This document shows positions 16,212-23,873 of a DNA stretch of 25,308 nucleotides, one piece after another. Made by a program: the position numbers and the translations under genes. The stretch is from an uncultured Collinsella sp. (GTDB taxonomy: Bacteria > Actinomycetota > Coriobacteriia > Coriobacteriales > Coriobacteriaceae), in contig URKH01000026.1 in the NCBI GenBank assembly GCA_900548255.1, positions 1 to 25,308 on the forward strand, read 5' to 3'. The stretch's first letter is position 1. Each line of letters starts with the position of its first letter. The notes below the pieces were generated by a model that worked only from the letters and a program-made list of their open reading frames with translations, was not told where the DNA came from and made no database searches.

Positions 16212-17288
16212 ATGAGTCTGATTGATGATCTGGTCAAACTCGAGGAAGAGGCCAAGGAGCTCGTCGCAGGCGCCGATGACGCCGCCAAGCTCGAGGCTGC
16301 GCGTGTTGAGCTGCTCGGTCGCAAGGGTCGTATCACCGGCTTGATGCGCATGATGGGCAAGCTCGCCCCCGAGGATCGTCCCGTGATGGGCAAGCGCGCC
16401 AACGAGATGCGCCAGCTGATCGAGGGCATGCTCGACGAGCGAAACACCGAGATGAAGGCCGCCGCCCTCAAGCGCGCACTCGAGCACGACGCCGTCGACA
16501 TCACGCTGCCGGGCATCCGTCCGCAGATCGGCCACCAGCACCTGATCAAGCAAATCATCGAGGAGGCCGAGGACATCTTCTGCGGCATCGGCTACACCGT
16601 CGAGTCCGGCCCCATGGTCGACACCTCTTACTACAACTTCACCGCGCTCAACGCTCCCATGGATCACCCGAGCCGCTCGGCCCGCGATACCTTCTACGTG
16701 GTCGACAACAACCCCGGCAGCGTCGCGCACCCCGAGGCTCACGCCCACGGCGAGTCCGACGTGCTGCTGCGCACCCAGACTTCGGGCGTGCAGATCCACA
16801 CTATGGAGTCGCAGAAGCCGCCCATCTACATGATCTGCCCGGGCACCGTCTACCGTCCCGACACGGCCGATGCCTGCCACCTGCCGCAGTTCAACCAGAT
16901 CGAGGGCCTGGTCGTCGACGAGGGCATCACCTTTGGCGACCTGAAGGGCACGCTCGACTACTTTGTTAAGTGCATGTTTGGCGAGGATCGCAAGACGCGT
17001 TACCGCCCGCACTTCTTCCCCTTCACCGAGCCCAGCTGCGAGGTGGACGTGAGCTGCCACGTGTGCGGCGGCAAGGGCTGCAACTTCTGCAAGCACAGCG
17101 GCTGGATCGAGATCTTGGGCTGCGGCATGGTCGACCCCAACGTCCTGATCAACTGCGGCATCGATCCCGAGAAGTACACCGGCTTCGCCTTTGGCATTGG
17201 CGCCGAGCGCGTCGCGGCCCTGCGCTACGACCTGCCCGACCTCAGAACGCTCATGACTGGCGATATGCGCTTTTTGAATCAGTTCTAG
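16212..17288 (+). CDS. pheS: Phenylalanine--tRNA ligase alpha subunit
   Basis: 358 residues from ATG 16212, preceded by AAAGGGAAG. It is the catalytic alpha subunit of the heterotetrameric enzyme that charges tRNA-Phe. An N-terminal helical coiled coil (1-100, tRNA-contacting) is followed by the class II core: the GIRPQIGHQHLI segment, motif 2 around HLPQFNQIEGLVVDEG, HFFPFTEPSCEVDV, and motif 3 FGIGAERVAALRYDLPDLR near the end. Cys282, 285, 290 and 293 (CHVCGGKGCNFC) form a zinc-ribbon-like insert often present in PheS. The T-box upstream confirms control by Phe starvation. pheT follows after 161 nt, most of it a palindromic repeat. Confidence 0.97.
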   Translation: MSLIDDLVKLEEEAKELVAGADDAAKLEAARVELLGRKGRITGLMRMMGKLAPEDRPVMGKRANEMRQLIEGMLDERNTEMKAAALKRALEHDAVDITLPGIRPQIGHQHLIKQIIEEAEDIFCGIGYTVESGPMVDTSYYNFTALNAPMDHPSRSARDTFYVVDNNPGSVAHPEAHAHGESDVLLRTQTSGVQIHTMESQKPPIYMICPGTVYRPDTADACHLPQFNQIEGLVVDEGITFGDLKGTLDYFVKCMFGEDRKTRYRPHFFPFTEPSCEVDVSCHVCGGKGCNFCKHSGWIEILGCGMVDPNVLINCGIDPEKYTGFAFGIGAERVAALRYDLPDLRTLMTGDMRFLNQF

Positions 17289-17297
17289 GCCCGGCGG

Positions 17298-17392
17298 CTT
17301 TCCCAAGCACCGCACCTTGCCTTTCAATCGTCGGTTGCGTACCTAAGTACGCGGCCCTCCTCTTTCAAGGCAATCTGCGGCACTTGGAAAAC
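17298..17392. repeat. 95-bp imperfect palindrome between pheS and pheT
   Basis: Arms 17298-17325 and 17366-17392 are inverted copies with mismatches (sharing TTTCC, AAG, CCGCA and TTGCCTT blocks). The centre (17337-17352) is a perfect GCGTAC-CTAA-GTACGC hairpin. A second small repeat, GGAAAAC/GTTTTCC, follows at about 17386-17413. It occupies most of the pheS-pheT gap and lacks a U-tract, so the operon should read through. It is likely a dispersed intergenic palindrome or an RNA-processing site. Confidence 0.6.
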
Positions 17393-17449
17393 CCGTCTCC
17401 GTTGCAGTTTTCCGGCTCAAAGCCGCATTTATGAAAGGAGACCAGTTAG

Positions 17450-19903
17450 ATGCGCGTTTCTTACGACTGGCTCAAGACCATGATCGATATTCCGGAGGAT
17501 CCCAAGACCCTTTCGGACGAATATATCCGTACCGGCACCGAGGTCGAGGCGATCGACACCGTGGGCGAGTCCTTCGACCACGTGGTGACTGCCAAGGTGC
17601 TCACCAAGACCCCGCACCCCGATAGCGACCACATGTATGTGTGCTCGGTCGACGTGGGTGACAAGAACCTCGACGCTGGCGGCAATCCCGCTCCGCTGCA
17701 GATCGTCTGCGGCGCGCAGAACTTCGAGGCCGGCGACCACATCGTCACGGCCATGATCGGCGCAGTCCTGCCCGGCGACGTCAAGATCAAGAAGAGCAAG
17801 CTTCGCGGCGTCGTGTCCATGGGCATGAACTGCTCTGCGCGCGAACTCGGCCTGGGCGGCGACCACTCCGGCATCATGATCCTGCCCGAGGATACGCCCT
17901 GCGGCATGCCGTTTGCCGAGTACGTGGGCTCGAGTGATACTGTGCTCGACTGCGAGATCACGCCCAACCGTCCCGATTGCCTGTCCATGATCGGCATGGC
18001 CCGCGAGACCGGCGCCATCTTCGACCGTGATTTCCACGTTGAGCTGCCCGCCATCAAGATCGAGACCGGCCGCGCGACCGACGACGAGCTTTCGGTCGAG
18101 ATTGCCGACGAGGGCCTGTGCGACCGCTATGTCGCCCGCATCGTGCGCAACGTGAAGGTCGGCCCGTCGCCCGACTGGATGGTCAAGCGCCTCAATGCCC
18201 TGGGCGTGCGCCCGCACAACAACATCGTCGACATCACCAACTATGTGATGATGCTCACCGGTCAGCCGCTGCACGCCTTTGACCTGGACACCTTTGCCGA
18301 GCGCGATGGCCACCGCCGCGTGGTGGTTCGCGCCGCCCAGCAGGACGAGAAGTTCACGACCCTCGACGGCGAGGAGCGCGTGCTCGACGCCGGCATGGGC
18401 CTTATCACCGACGGCGAGCGCCCCGTGGCGTTGGCCGGCGTTATGGGCGGCATGGATTCCGAGATCGAGGACGACACCGTCGACGTGATGGTCGAGAGCG
18501 CCTGCTTCAACGCCGGTCGCACCTCGCACACCAGCCGCGACCTGTCGCTGATCTCCGACGCCTCCATTCGCTTTGAGCGCCAGGTTGACGAGACCGGCTG
18601 CGTGGATGTCGCCAACGTTACCTGCGCGCTCATCGAGAAGATCGCCGGCGGCGAGGTTGCTCCCGGCTATGTCGATGTTTTCCCCGCGCCCAAGACCATC
18701 GACAGCATCAAGCTGCGCCTGGCCCGCGTGCATGCCATCTGCGGTGCCGACATCGAGCCCGACTTTATCGAGCGTTCGCTTACCCGTCTGGGCTGCACCG
18801 TCGAGCGCGACGGCGAGGACTTTATGGTTACCCCGCCGAGCTTCCGCCCAGACCTGCCGCGCGAGATTGACCTGATCGAGGAGGTCCTGCGCCTATGGGG
18901 CATGGGCCGCGTGACGGCGACAATCCCGGCTGCCAAGAACCACATCGGCGGCCTGACCCGCGAGCAAAAGCTCACCCGCAAGGTCGGCGAGATCCTGCGC
19001 GCCTGCGGTCTTAACGAGACCACGACCTTTGGCTTTGCCGCCCCGGGCGACCTGGAGAAGATCGGCATGTCCACCGAGGGCCGCGGCTGCCCCGTGGTGC
19101 TCATGAACCCGCTGGTGGCCGAGCAGACCGAGATGCGCCGCTCGCTGTTGCCGGGCCTACTGCAGTCCGTTGCCTATAACGAGGCCCACGGCACGCCCAA
19201 CGTGCACCTGTACGAGGTCGGCAGCCTGTTCCATGGTCGCGAGAATGCCAGCCTGCCCAAGGAGACCAAGTCCGTCGCGGGTGTGCTCTCGGGCCAGTGG
19301 AGCGAGCAGTCCTGGAACATGAAGTACCGCAAGCTGCGCTTCTTCTTTGGCAAGGGCATCGTCGAGGAGCTGCTTGCCCAGCTGCGCATCGAGAAGGTTC
19401 GCTTCCGTCCCGTCGAGGGAGAGGGCTATGCTTTCTTGCAGCCGGGTCGTGCGGCCGAGGTTCTGTCCGGCGGAACCGTGCTGGGCTGGGTCGGCGAGAT
19501 TCACCCCGAGGCGCGCGAGGCGATGGGCATCGATGAGGTCGTCGTTGCCTTTGAGCTCGACTTGAACAAGCTGATCAAGGGCGCCCGCAACCAGGAGAAC
19601 TATCGCGAGTTCTCGCAGTACCCGGCTGTTGAGCATGACCTTGCCATTGTGGTCGACAACTCCGTGACCTGTGAGGATCTTGAGCGCCGCATTACGAGCG
19701 CCGGCGGTAAGTTGCTCGAGGGCGTGCGCCTGTTCGACGTCTACCGCGATCCCATCCGCATCGGCAAGGGCAAGAAGTCCATGGCCTTCGCGCTCACGTA
19801 TCGCTCGGACGACCACACGCTTACCAGCGAAGAGGTCGAGAAGGCGCACCAGAAGATCGTCACCAAGGTGTGCAAGGGCGTAAACGGCGAAGTCCGCTCG
19901 TAA
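17450..19903 (+). CDS. pheT: Phenylalanine--tRNA ligase beta subunit
   Basis: 817 residues from ATG 17450, with AAAGGAG 9 nt upstream. It is the beta subunit of PheRS: it binds tRNA-Phe and edits mis-charged Tyr-tRNA. Domains in order: an N-terminal EMAP-like tRNA-binding fold (about 40-150, with HPDSDHMYVCSVDVG and VCGAQNFEAGD), the B3/B4 editing domain (about 215-390, VDITNYVMMLTGQPLHAFD), B5 (about 415-480), a catalytic-like domain, and a C-terminal anticodon-binding ferredoxin-like FDX-ACB domain from about 725 (YPAVEHDLAIVVD to the end). Full length for bacterial PheT. It is co-transcribed with pheS under the Phe T-box. The stop is followed by a 95-bp palindrome with terminator-like arms. 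Confidence 0.97.
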   Translation: MRVSYDWLKTMIDIPEDPKTLSDEYIRTGTEVEAIDTVGESFDHVVTAKVLTKTPHPDSDHMYVCSVDVGDKNLDAGGNPAPLQIVCGAQNFEAGDHIVTAMIGAVLPGDVKIKKSKLRGVVSMGMNCSARELGLGGDHSGIMILPEDTPCGMPFAEYVGSSDTVLDCEITPNRPDCLSMIGMARETGAIFDRDFHVELPAIKIETGRATDDELSVEIADEGLCDRYVARIVRNVKVGPSPDWMVKRLNALGVRPHNNIVDITNYVMMLTGQPLHAFDLDTFAERDGHRRVVVRAAQQDEKFTTLDGEERVLDAGMGLITDGERPVALAGVMGGMDSEIEDDTVDVMVESACFNAGRTSHTSRDLSLISDASIRFERQVDETGCVDVANVTCALIEKIAGGEVAPGYVDVFPAPKTIDSIKLRLARVHAICGADIEPDFIERSLTRLGCTVERDGEDFMVTPPSFRPDLPREIDLIEEVLRLWGMGRVTATIPAAKNHIGGLTREQKLTRKVGEILRACGLNETTTFGFAAPGDLEKIGMSTEGRGCPVVLMNPLVAEQTEMRRSLLPGLLQSVAYNEAHGTPNVHLYEVGSLFHGRENASLPKETKSVAGVLSGQWSEQSWNMKYRKLRFFFGKGIVEELLAQLRIEKVRFRPVEGEGYAFLQPGRAAEVLSGGTVLGWVGEIHPEAREAMGIDEVVVAFELDLNKLIKGARNQENYREFSQYPAVEHDLAIVVDNSVTCEDLERRITSAGGKLLEGVRLFDVYRDPIRIGKGKKSMAFALTYRSDDHTLTSEEVEKAHQKIVTKVCKGVNGEVRS

Positions 19904-19915
19904 TCTTTGCTGTTC

Positions 19916-20010
19916 GGAACCCGCCCCCTGCGGGGTTTTCACGGCAACGTCCTCGCCACTTCGCGGCTGCGGGATGTTGCCTTAGAAAACCCCTCTCGGG
20001 GGCGGGTTCC
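19916..20010. repeat. 95-bp near-perfect palindrome with mirrored terminator arms, after pheT
   Basis: Starting GGAACCCGCCCCC and ending GGGGGCGGGTTCC, the two halves are inverted copies with few mismatches. Each arm can also fold alone: on the + strand CCCC-TGC-GGGG-TTTTC, on the - strand CCCC-GAGA-GGGG-TTTTC. It probably terminates pheST and blocks transcription from either side. The inner part shares GGCAAC/GTTGCC. Confidence 0.75.
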
Positions 20011-20029
20011 TGCGTTAACCTTGTTGCGA

Positions 20030-20112
20030 GCGGATCGCACCTTCTTCCGGGTGACCGGAAAGTTGGGAGTGCATGGGCCCTTTATTGGGCGGTGCGTGGA
20101 CCTGGGCTAATA
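20030..20112 (+). other. Structured intergenic stretch upstream of the ECF promoter
   Basis: This stretch holds a perfect TTCCGG-GTGA-CCGGAA hairpin (about 20045-20060) nested between GCAC and GTGC, a GCCC-TTTATT-GGGC hairpin, and an outer CGCACC...GGTGCG pair. No gene or known riboswitch was recognised. It could be a relic, a small RNA or part of the pheT 3' region. Confidence 0.3.
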
Positions 20113-20139
20113 ACGTACGTATTGCAAGGGCGTGCTGCG

Positions 20140-20168
20140 TTGTGGGCGGTGCGCCTTTTTGTTAGTAT
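20140..20168 (+). promoter_or_regulatory. Promoter of the metal ECF transporter operon
   Basis: TTGTGG (20140-20145), a 17-nt spacer and TAGTAT (20163-20168), with TGT directly before the -10 making it an extended -10. The expected start, near 20176, falls just before the inverted repeat at 20178-20205. Confidence 0.55.
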
Positions 20169-20177
20169 GCAGAGTCG

Positions 20178-20205
20178 GTGTTACGGATTGTTGGAAACGT
20201 AACAC
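20178..20205. promoter_or_regulatory. Perfect inverted-repeat operator (NikR-like) at the ECF transporter start site
   Basis: GTGTTACG-N12-CGTAACAC is a perfect 28-bp dyad placed right at the expected transcription start, the classic position for a repressor. Read as GTGTTAC-N14-GTAACAC it matches, from memory, the NikR half-sites described in deltaproteobacteria, and the 28-bp span equals that of the E. coli NikR site. It implies metal-responsive repression. No regulator gene is in the window. Confidence 0.65.
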
Positions 20206-20229
20206 ACAACGTTCTGATTGAGAGGGCTC

Positions 20230-21315
20230 ATGCATATTCCCGATAATTATCTGTCCCCGCAGACCGATGCCGTTATGGCGGTGGCGATGGTCCCCGTTTG
20301 GGTCCATTGCATCAAAAAGGTACGCGCCACGCTCGATCGCGAGCACATGGCGTTCCTGGGCATTTGCGCCGCATTCTCCTTTTTGCTCATGATGTTCAAC
20401 GTGCCGCTGCCTGGCGGCACCACTGGTCACGCTGTTGGTGGCGCGCTCATCGCGCTGCTGCTAGGCCCCGAGGCTGCTGCCATTGCAGTCTCGGTCGCAC
20501 TCGCACTGCAGGCGCTGCTGTTTGGCGACGGCGGCATCCTGTCCTTTGGCGCCAACTGCTTTAACATGGCTTTCGTGCTGCCGTTTGCCGCTGCTATCGT
20601 ATTCCGTGCGCTCAACAGCCGTTTGCACGACAAGAGCTGGGGCACCTCGGTTTCGGCCATCGTAAGCGGCTGGGTCGGCCTGTGCCTGGCGGCCCTGTGC
20701 GCGGCGGTCGAGTTTGGTATTCAGCCCATGCTCTTTACTAACGCTTCGGGCGCGCCGTTGTACTGCCCCTTCCCGCTGTCCATTGCCATTCCGGCCATGA
20801 TGATTCCGCATATGTTGGTTGCCGGCGTGGTCGAGGGCGTGGCGACGGCCGCCATCTACGGTTTCATTAAGAAGACGGCGCCGAGCGTTATCGTCGGGTC
20901 CGAGGCCGTCGATGGCCAGCTTGCTGCCGAGGGCACTGCTGCCAAGAAGACCTCGCTGATCCCCACGCTCATCCTGGTCGCCGTGCTTGTCGTGGCCACG
21001 CCGCTGGGCCTGTTGGCCACGGGTGACGCCTGGGGTGAGTGGGACGCCGAGGGCGCCGCGACCGCCGTTCAGGAGGCTGGCGACGACAGCCTGCAGGCTT
21101 CGGTCGGCCTCGATGCCCCGACCTTTGCCGACACCCTGCCCACGGGCGATTATCTGCAGGCCTATTCCGAGGAGCAGGGTCTTGGCTTTGCCGGCCAGGC
21201 TGCCATGTATATCCTCTCGGGCGTGATTGGCGTGGCGGTGCTGACCATCGCATTCCGCCTGGTCTCGCTGACGGTCAAGGAAAGCGGTGCTCATGGCAAT
21301 AGCCGAGCTGCCTAG
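20230..21315 (+). CDS. cbiM: ECF metal transporter substrate-binding subunit, fused CbiMN/NikMN
   Basis: 361 residues. ATG 20230 was chosen because the family must start Met-His: the N-terminal amine of Met1, His2 and a later His bind the metal. Here MHIPDNYLSP is followed by His67 in GGTTGHAVGG, the same number as the nickel ligand His67 in NikM2 of Thermoanaerobacter. A TTG 12 nt upstream is rejected for this reason. Residues 1-220 contain the CbiM membrane bundle. Residues about 240-361 add two helices around an extracytoplasmic loop, resembling a fused N component, and no separate cbiN exists. It works with the CbiQ and CbiO homologues that follow. Cobalt or nickel cannot be decided from the protein; the upstream NikR-like operator favours nickel (nikMN). 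Confidence 0.88.
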   Translation: MHIPDNYLSPQTDAVMAVAMVPVWVHCIKKVRATLDREHMAFLGICAAFSFLLMMFNVPLPGGTTGHAVGGALIALLLGPEAAAIAVSVALALQALLFGDGGILSFGANCFNMAFVLPFAAAIVFRALNSRLHDKSWGTSVSAIVSGWVGLCLAALCAAVEFGIQPMLFTNASGAPLYCPFPLSIAIPAMMIPHMLVAGVVEGVATAAIYGFIKKTAPSVIVGSEAVDGQLAAEGTAAKKTSLIPTLILVAVLVVATPLGLLATGDAWGEWDAEGAATAVQEAGDDSLQASVGLDAPTFADTLPTGDYLQAYSEEQGLGFAGQAAMYILSGVIGVAVLTIAFRLVSLTVKESGAHGNSRAA

Positions 21316-22129
21316 CTGGCTTACGGTCGAGCAGCGTTACGAGCCCGCGGGGGCTCGGCATCGTGTAATGCAAAAGAATGTCCTGCACCTGGCGAGCCTG
21401 CTTGAGCGGGTTCGCCTGGGTGGAGGCGCGAACGAGGGCGGGTCGATGGTCGACCGTGCCCTTTCTTGCGTTTCGGCTCCGGTGCGCCTGGTGGGGATGT
21501 TCGTCTGCGTTCTGTGCGTGTGCCTGACGCAGAGCCCGCTGTACCTCATGTTGATGGCGGCTATCGCGTTGGTGCTGGTCGCGGTGCGCCCTGTACGCGG
21601 GCTGTGCGCTACCTTTGTGCCGGCGTTGGCTGCCGCGGGGTTTGCCGTGGTTTTGGCGCTGCCTGCCCTGCTGCTGGGTGCTTCCGCCACGGGCGCCATG
21701 CTCAAGATTGCACTCAAGACGTTCATTAACGTGTCGCTGGTGCTGGGCGTTTCGTGGACGCTCACCTGGAGTCGCATGTCGGCGGCGCTTAAGATGCTGC
21801 GCCTGCCCGACGAGGTCATCTTTACCTCTGATATGGCACTCAAGCATATCGAGGTGCTGGGATGCACGGCGCACTATCTGTGCGAATCGGTCATGTTGCG
21901 CAGCGTTGGCCGTGCGCCTGAGGGATTTTCGCGTACCGATTCGATCGCGGGTATCATGGGCATGACCTTTATCAAGGCGATGGAGTGCAGCCACGCGATG
22001 GACGAGGCTATGCTCTGCCGCGGCTTTGCCGGTGCGTACCCGGCGCCCGGGCGGAGCGGCTTTGGCTGGCGCGATGCGGTTTATGCGGCCGTCGTGGTGC
22101 TGCTCGCCGCGTTGTGCGCGGTGCTGTAG
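21293..22129 (+). CDS. cbiQ: ECF transporter transmembrane (T) subunit, CbiQ family
   Basis: 278 residues. ATG 21293 has AAGGAA 9 nt upstream and overlaps the end of the preceding gene by 23 nt, so translation is likely coupled; a GTG 6 nt upstream is less well placed. The protein has a polar N-terminus and then hydrophobic helices (VRLVGMFVCVLCVCL, YLMLMAAIALVLVAV, AGFAVVLALPALLLG and a C-terminal VYAAVVVLLAALCAVL). Cytoplasmic coupling segments are ALKMLRLPDEVIFTSDMALKHIEVLG and AMLCRGFAG, the x-R-G motif that contacts the ATPase in EcfT/CbiQ proteins. It links the substrate-binding subunit to the CbiO ATPase. The substrate follows the neighbouring subunit: nickel or cobalt. Confidence 0.88.
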   Translation: MAIAELPSWLTVEQRYEPAGARHRVMQKNVLHLASLLERVRLGGGANEGGSMVDRALSCVSAPVRLVGMFVCVLCVCLTQSPLYLMLMAAIALVLVAVRPVRGLCATFVPALAAAGFAVVLALPALLLGASATGAMLKIALKTFINVSLVLGVSWTLTWSRMSAALKMLRLPDEVIFTSDMALKHIEVLGCTAHYLCESVMLRSVGRAPEGFSRTDSIAGIMGMTFIKAMECSHAMDEAMLCRGFAGAYPAPGRSGFGWRDAVYAAVVVLLAALCAVL

Positions 22130-22149
22130 CGCGGGCGGCCGAGCCGTCG

Positions 22150-22944
22150 ATGTGGATAGGGAAGGGCGACGTTTTGGCAAACGATACGAATGGCGTGATG
22201 GGCGCGAGCGGTGCTACTGGCGCCAAGAGCGTGCCGCTCATCGAGTTTCGCGACGTGGTGTTCTCCTATGCGGGGCATACGGTTGTCGATGGTGTGTCGC
22301 TGCAGGTCGATCGTGGTGAACTCGTTGCCCTACTCGGTCCCAACGGCTGCGGTAAGACGACGATTATGCGCCTTATTAACGGCCTTGAACTCGCGGACGC
22401 AGGGATATACCTGTTTGGCGGGCACGTGATCGATGCGGCGTTTCTAAGGGATTCCGCGGCCGCTCAGCGGTTCCATCAGCGCGTGGGCTTTGTGTTCCAG
22501 AATGCCGACGCCCAGCTGTTCTGCGCTACGGTGGGCGAGGAAGTTGCTTTTGGCCCCGCGCAGATGGGGCTGCCGACAGACGAGCTCGAGCGCCGCGTCC
22601 GCGATGCCATGGAGCTGTTCCAGGTTGCCGATCTGGTCGATGCCTCGCCCTATCAGCTTTCGGGCGGGCAAAAGAAGCGCGTGGCGCTGGCTGCGATCGT
22701 GTCGATGAACCCCGATATCTTGGTGCTCGACGAGCCCACCAACGGTCTCGATGAGGACTCGTGCGACATCGTAGTCAACTTTTTGCTGGCCTACGTTGCT
22801 GCCGGTAAGACGGTTTTGATGAGTACGCACCATCAAGATTTGGTGCGCCGCTTGGGGGCCCGTGCCATCTATATCGATCGATATCACCATGTGGTCGAGG
22901 CGCCTTCGCCGTCGTATGGAACCGAGAGCGGTGCTGCGGAATAG
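22150..22944 (+). CDS. cbiO: ECF transporter ATP-binding subunit, CbiO family
   Basis: 264 residues if started at ATG 22150, 20 nt after cbiQ. A TTG at 22174 preceded by GGGAAGGG at 7-nt spacing is a strong alternative, and the domain itself begins near IEFRDVVFSYAG. It is the energising ABC ATPase: Walker A GPNGCGKTT, Q-loop FVFQNADAQLFCATVGEEVAFGP, signature LSGGQKKR, Walker B ILVLDEPTNGLD and switch His in STHH. The FQNADAQLF segment with EEVAFGP is characteristic of the ECF/CbiO class. ECF modules need two ATPases; only one gene is here, so a homodimer is expected, as in CbiMNQO. A short hairpin follows at 22965-22980. Confidence 0.93.
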   Translation: MWIGKGDVLANDTNGVMGASGATGAKSVPLIEFRDVVFSYAGHTVVDGVSLQVDRGELVALLGPNGCGKTTIMRLINGLELADAGIYLFGGHVIDAAFLRDSAAAQRFHQRVGFVFQNADAQLFCATVGEEVAFGPAQMGLPTDELERRVRDAMELFQVADLVDASPYQLSGGQKKRVALAAIVSMNPDILVLDEPTNGLDEDSCDIVVNFLLAYVAAGKTVLMSTHHQDLVRRLGARAIYIDRYHHVVEAPSPSYGTESGAAE

Positions 22945-22964
22945 TTGCTGCGTAGGGGATGCGT

Positions 22965-22982
22965 AGCCGCCCGCGCGGCTTT
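22965..22982 (+). terminator. Weak terminator after cbiO
   Basis: AGCCGC-CCGC-GCGGCT is a perfect 6-bp stem followed by TTTG only. It is placed 20 nt after the cbiO stop and just before the next promoter. A weak intrinsic terminator is plausible. Confidence 0.4.
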
Positions 22983-22989
22983 GCCGTGA

Positions 22990-22998
22990 TGGTATAGT
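22990..22998 (+). promoter_or_regulatory. Extended -10 promoter for the gene at 23025
   Basis: TGG-TATAGT is a good extended -10 (TGN-TANNNT) and predicts a start near 23005. That leaves a 20-nt leader before ATG 23025 and supports that start over the ATG at 23013. Confidence 0.5.
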
Positions 22999-23024
22999 TA
23001 TCCAGGTTTTTTATGGGGGTGGCT

Positions 23025-23873
23025 ATGCCAAGCTGGAACATTCATATCGCTCAGACGGAGCGTTTGCTGGAGCGCACCAGTGCGCTTGCCGATAGCGTGC
23101 GTGATCGCAATGCCTTTTTGTTTGGTTGCGTGGTTCCGGACATTTTTGTGGGCTATATGGTTCCCGGCATTGCCGATCCCATCCCGTACCGCATTACGCA
23201 CTTTGCCAAGCCCGAGCCTATCCCTAAGCCTCGTGAGCATGAGTTCTGGGATACCTATGTGGCACCGTTGCTTAAAGGCGCACCCGCGGGCGAACCTGCT
23301 GAGGCTACCTCGATTGTCGAGGAGCGCGAGCGACTGAACCGCGTGCACTATCCTCAGCGCTACAGGGATGCCGAGCCGGTTGTCGGTCCCGGCGCCTGTG
23401 AGTTCTCGCTTGCGTCCGAAGATGTGGCGCAGTCGCTGCTCGATTTAACGCTGGGCGTCTGGTCGCATCTGGTGGCCGACACGGTATGGAACACGCGTGT
23501 GAACCAGTATCTGGAAGCGCACGGCGGCAAGCCGTGCGAGGAATTCCGCATTAAAAAGCAAGGCGACTTTGACTGGTTTGGCAAGACGCTGGGCATCGTT
23601 TCCATTCCGCGTGCGACCGATCGCCTCTATACCGCTGCGACGCGTTTTGGGCAGTATCCCATCCATAAAGAATATGTGCTCAAGACTATCGGCGTCATGC
23701 ACGAGATTGTACGCGAAAACCCCGGCGAGCCCGATCATCCGCCGTATCGCCTGCTAACCGAGGAGTTTTTCGATGCAACGTTTACCGAGGTCATCGAGCT
23801 AACCGAGGCGGGATTTGCGGTTCGCGTTGCTGCTTCTGACGTTCCCGCAGTCCCCCTGATCGCTAGCTGCTAG
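23025..23873 (+). CDS. Zinc-dependent phospholipase C-like protein
   Basis: 282 residues from ATG 23025, which has GGGGGTGG just before it. An in-frame ATG at 23013 is possible but would leave only a very short leader. Features suggest the zinc-dependent phospholipase C / S1-P1-like all-helical fold: an N-terminal MPSWNIHIAQ with an early His, FLFGCVVPDI with Asp, RITHFAKP and a later LGVWSHLVADTVWN with the His-x3-Asp pattern. These are the places where that family binds zinc. No signal peptide is visible, so it is probably cytosolic, and phospholipase activity is not established. Such proteins in Gram-positive gut bacteria are usually annotated as hypothetical. It converges on the next gene, sharing a 4-bp CTAG for both stop codons. 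Confidence 0.6.
   Translation: MPSWNIHIAQTERLLERTSALADSVRDRNAFLFGCVVPDIFVGYMVPGIADPIPYRITHFAKPEPIPKPREHEFWDTYVAPLLKGAPAGEPAEATSIVEERERLNRVHYPQRYRDAEPVVGPGACEFSLASEDVAQSLLDLTLGVWSHLVADTVWNTRVNQYLEAHGGKPCEEFRIKKQGDFDWFGKTLGIVSIPRATDRLYTAATRFGQYPIHKEYVLKTIGVMHEIVRENPGEPDHPPYRLLTEEFFDATFTEVIELTEAGFAVRVAASDVPAVPLIASC

Noticed and set aside
19904..20229. Cobalamin or NiCo riboswitch before the cbiM gene
   Set aside because: No conserved B12-box or NiCo core was found, and the predicted promoter leaves only a leader of about 55 nt, filled by the operator dyad.
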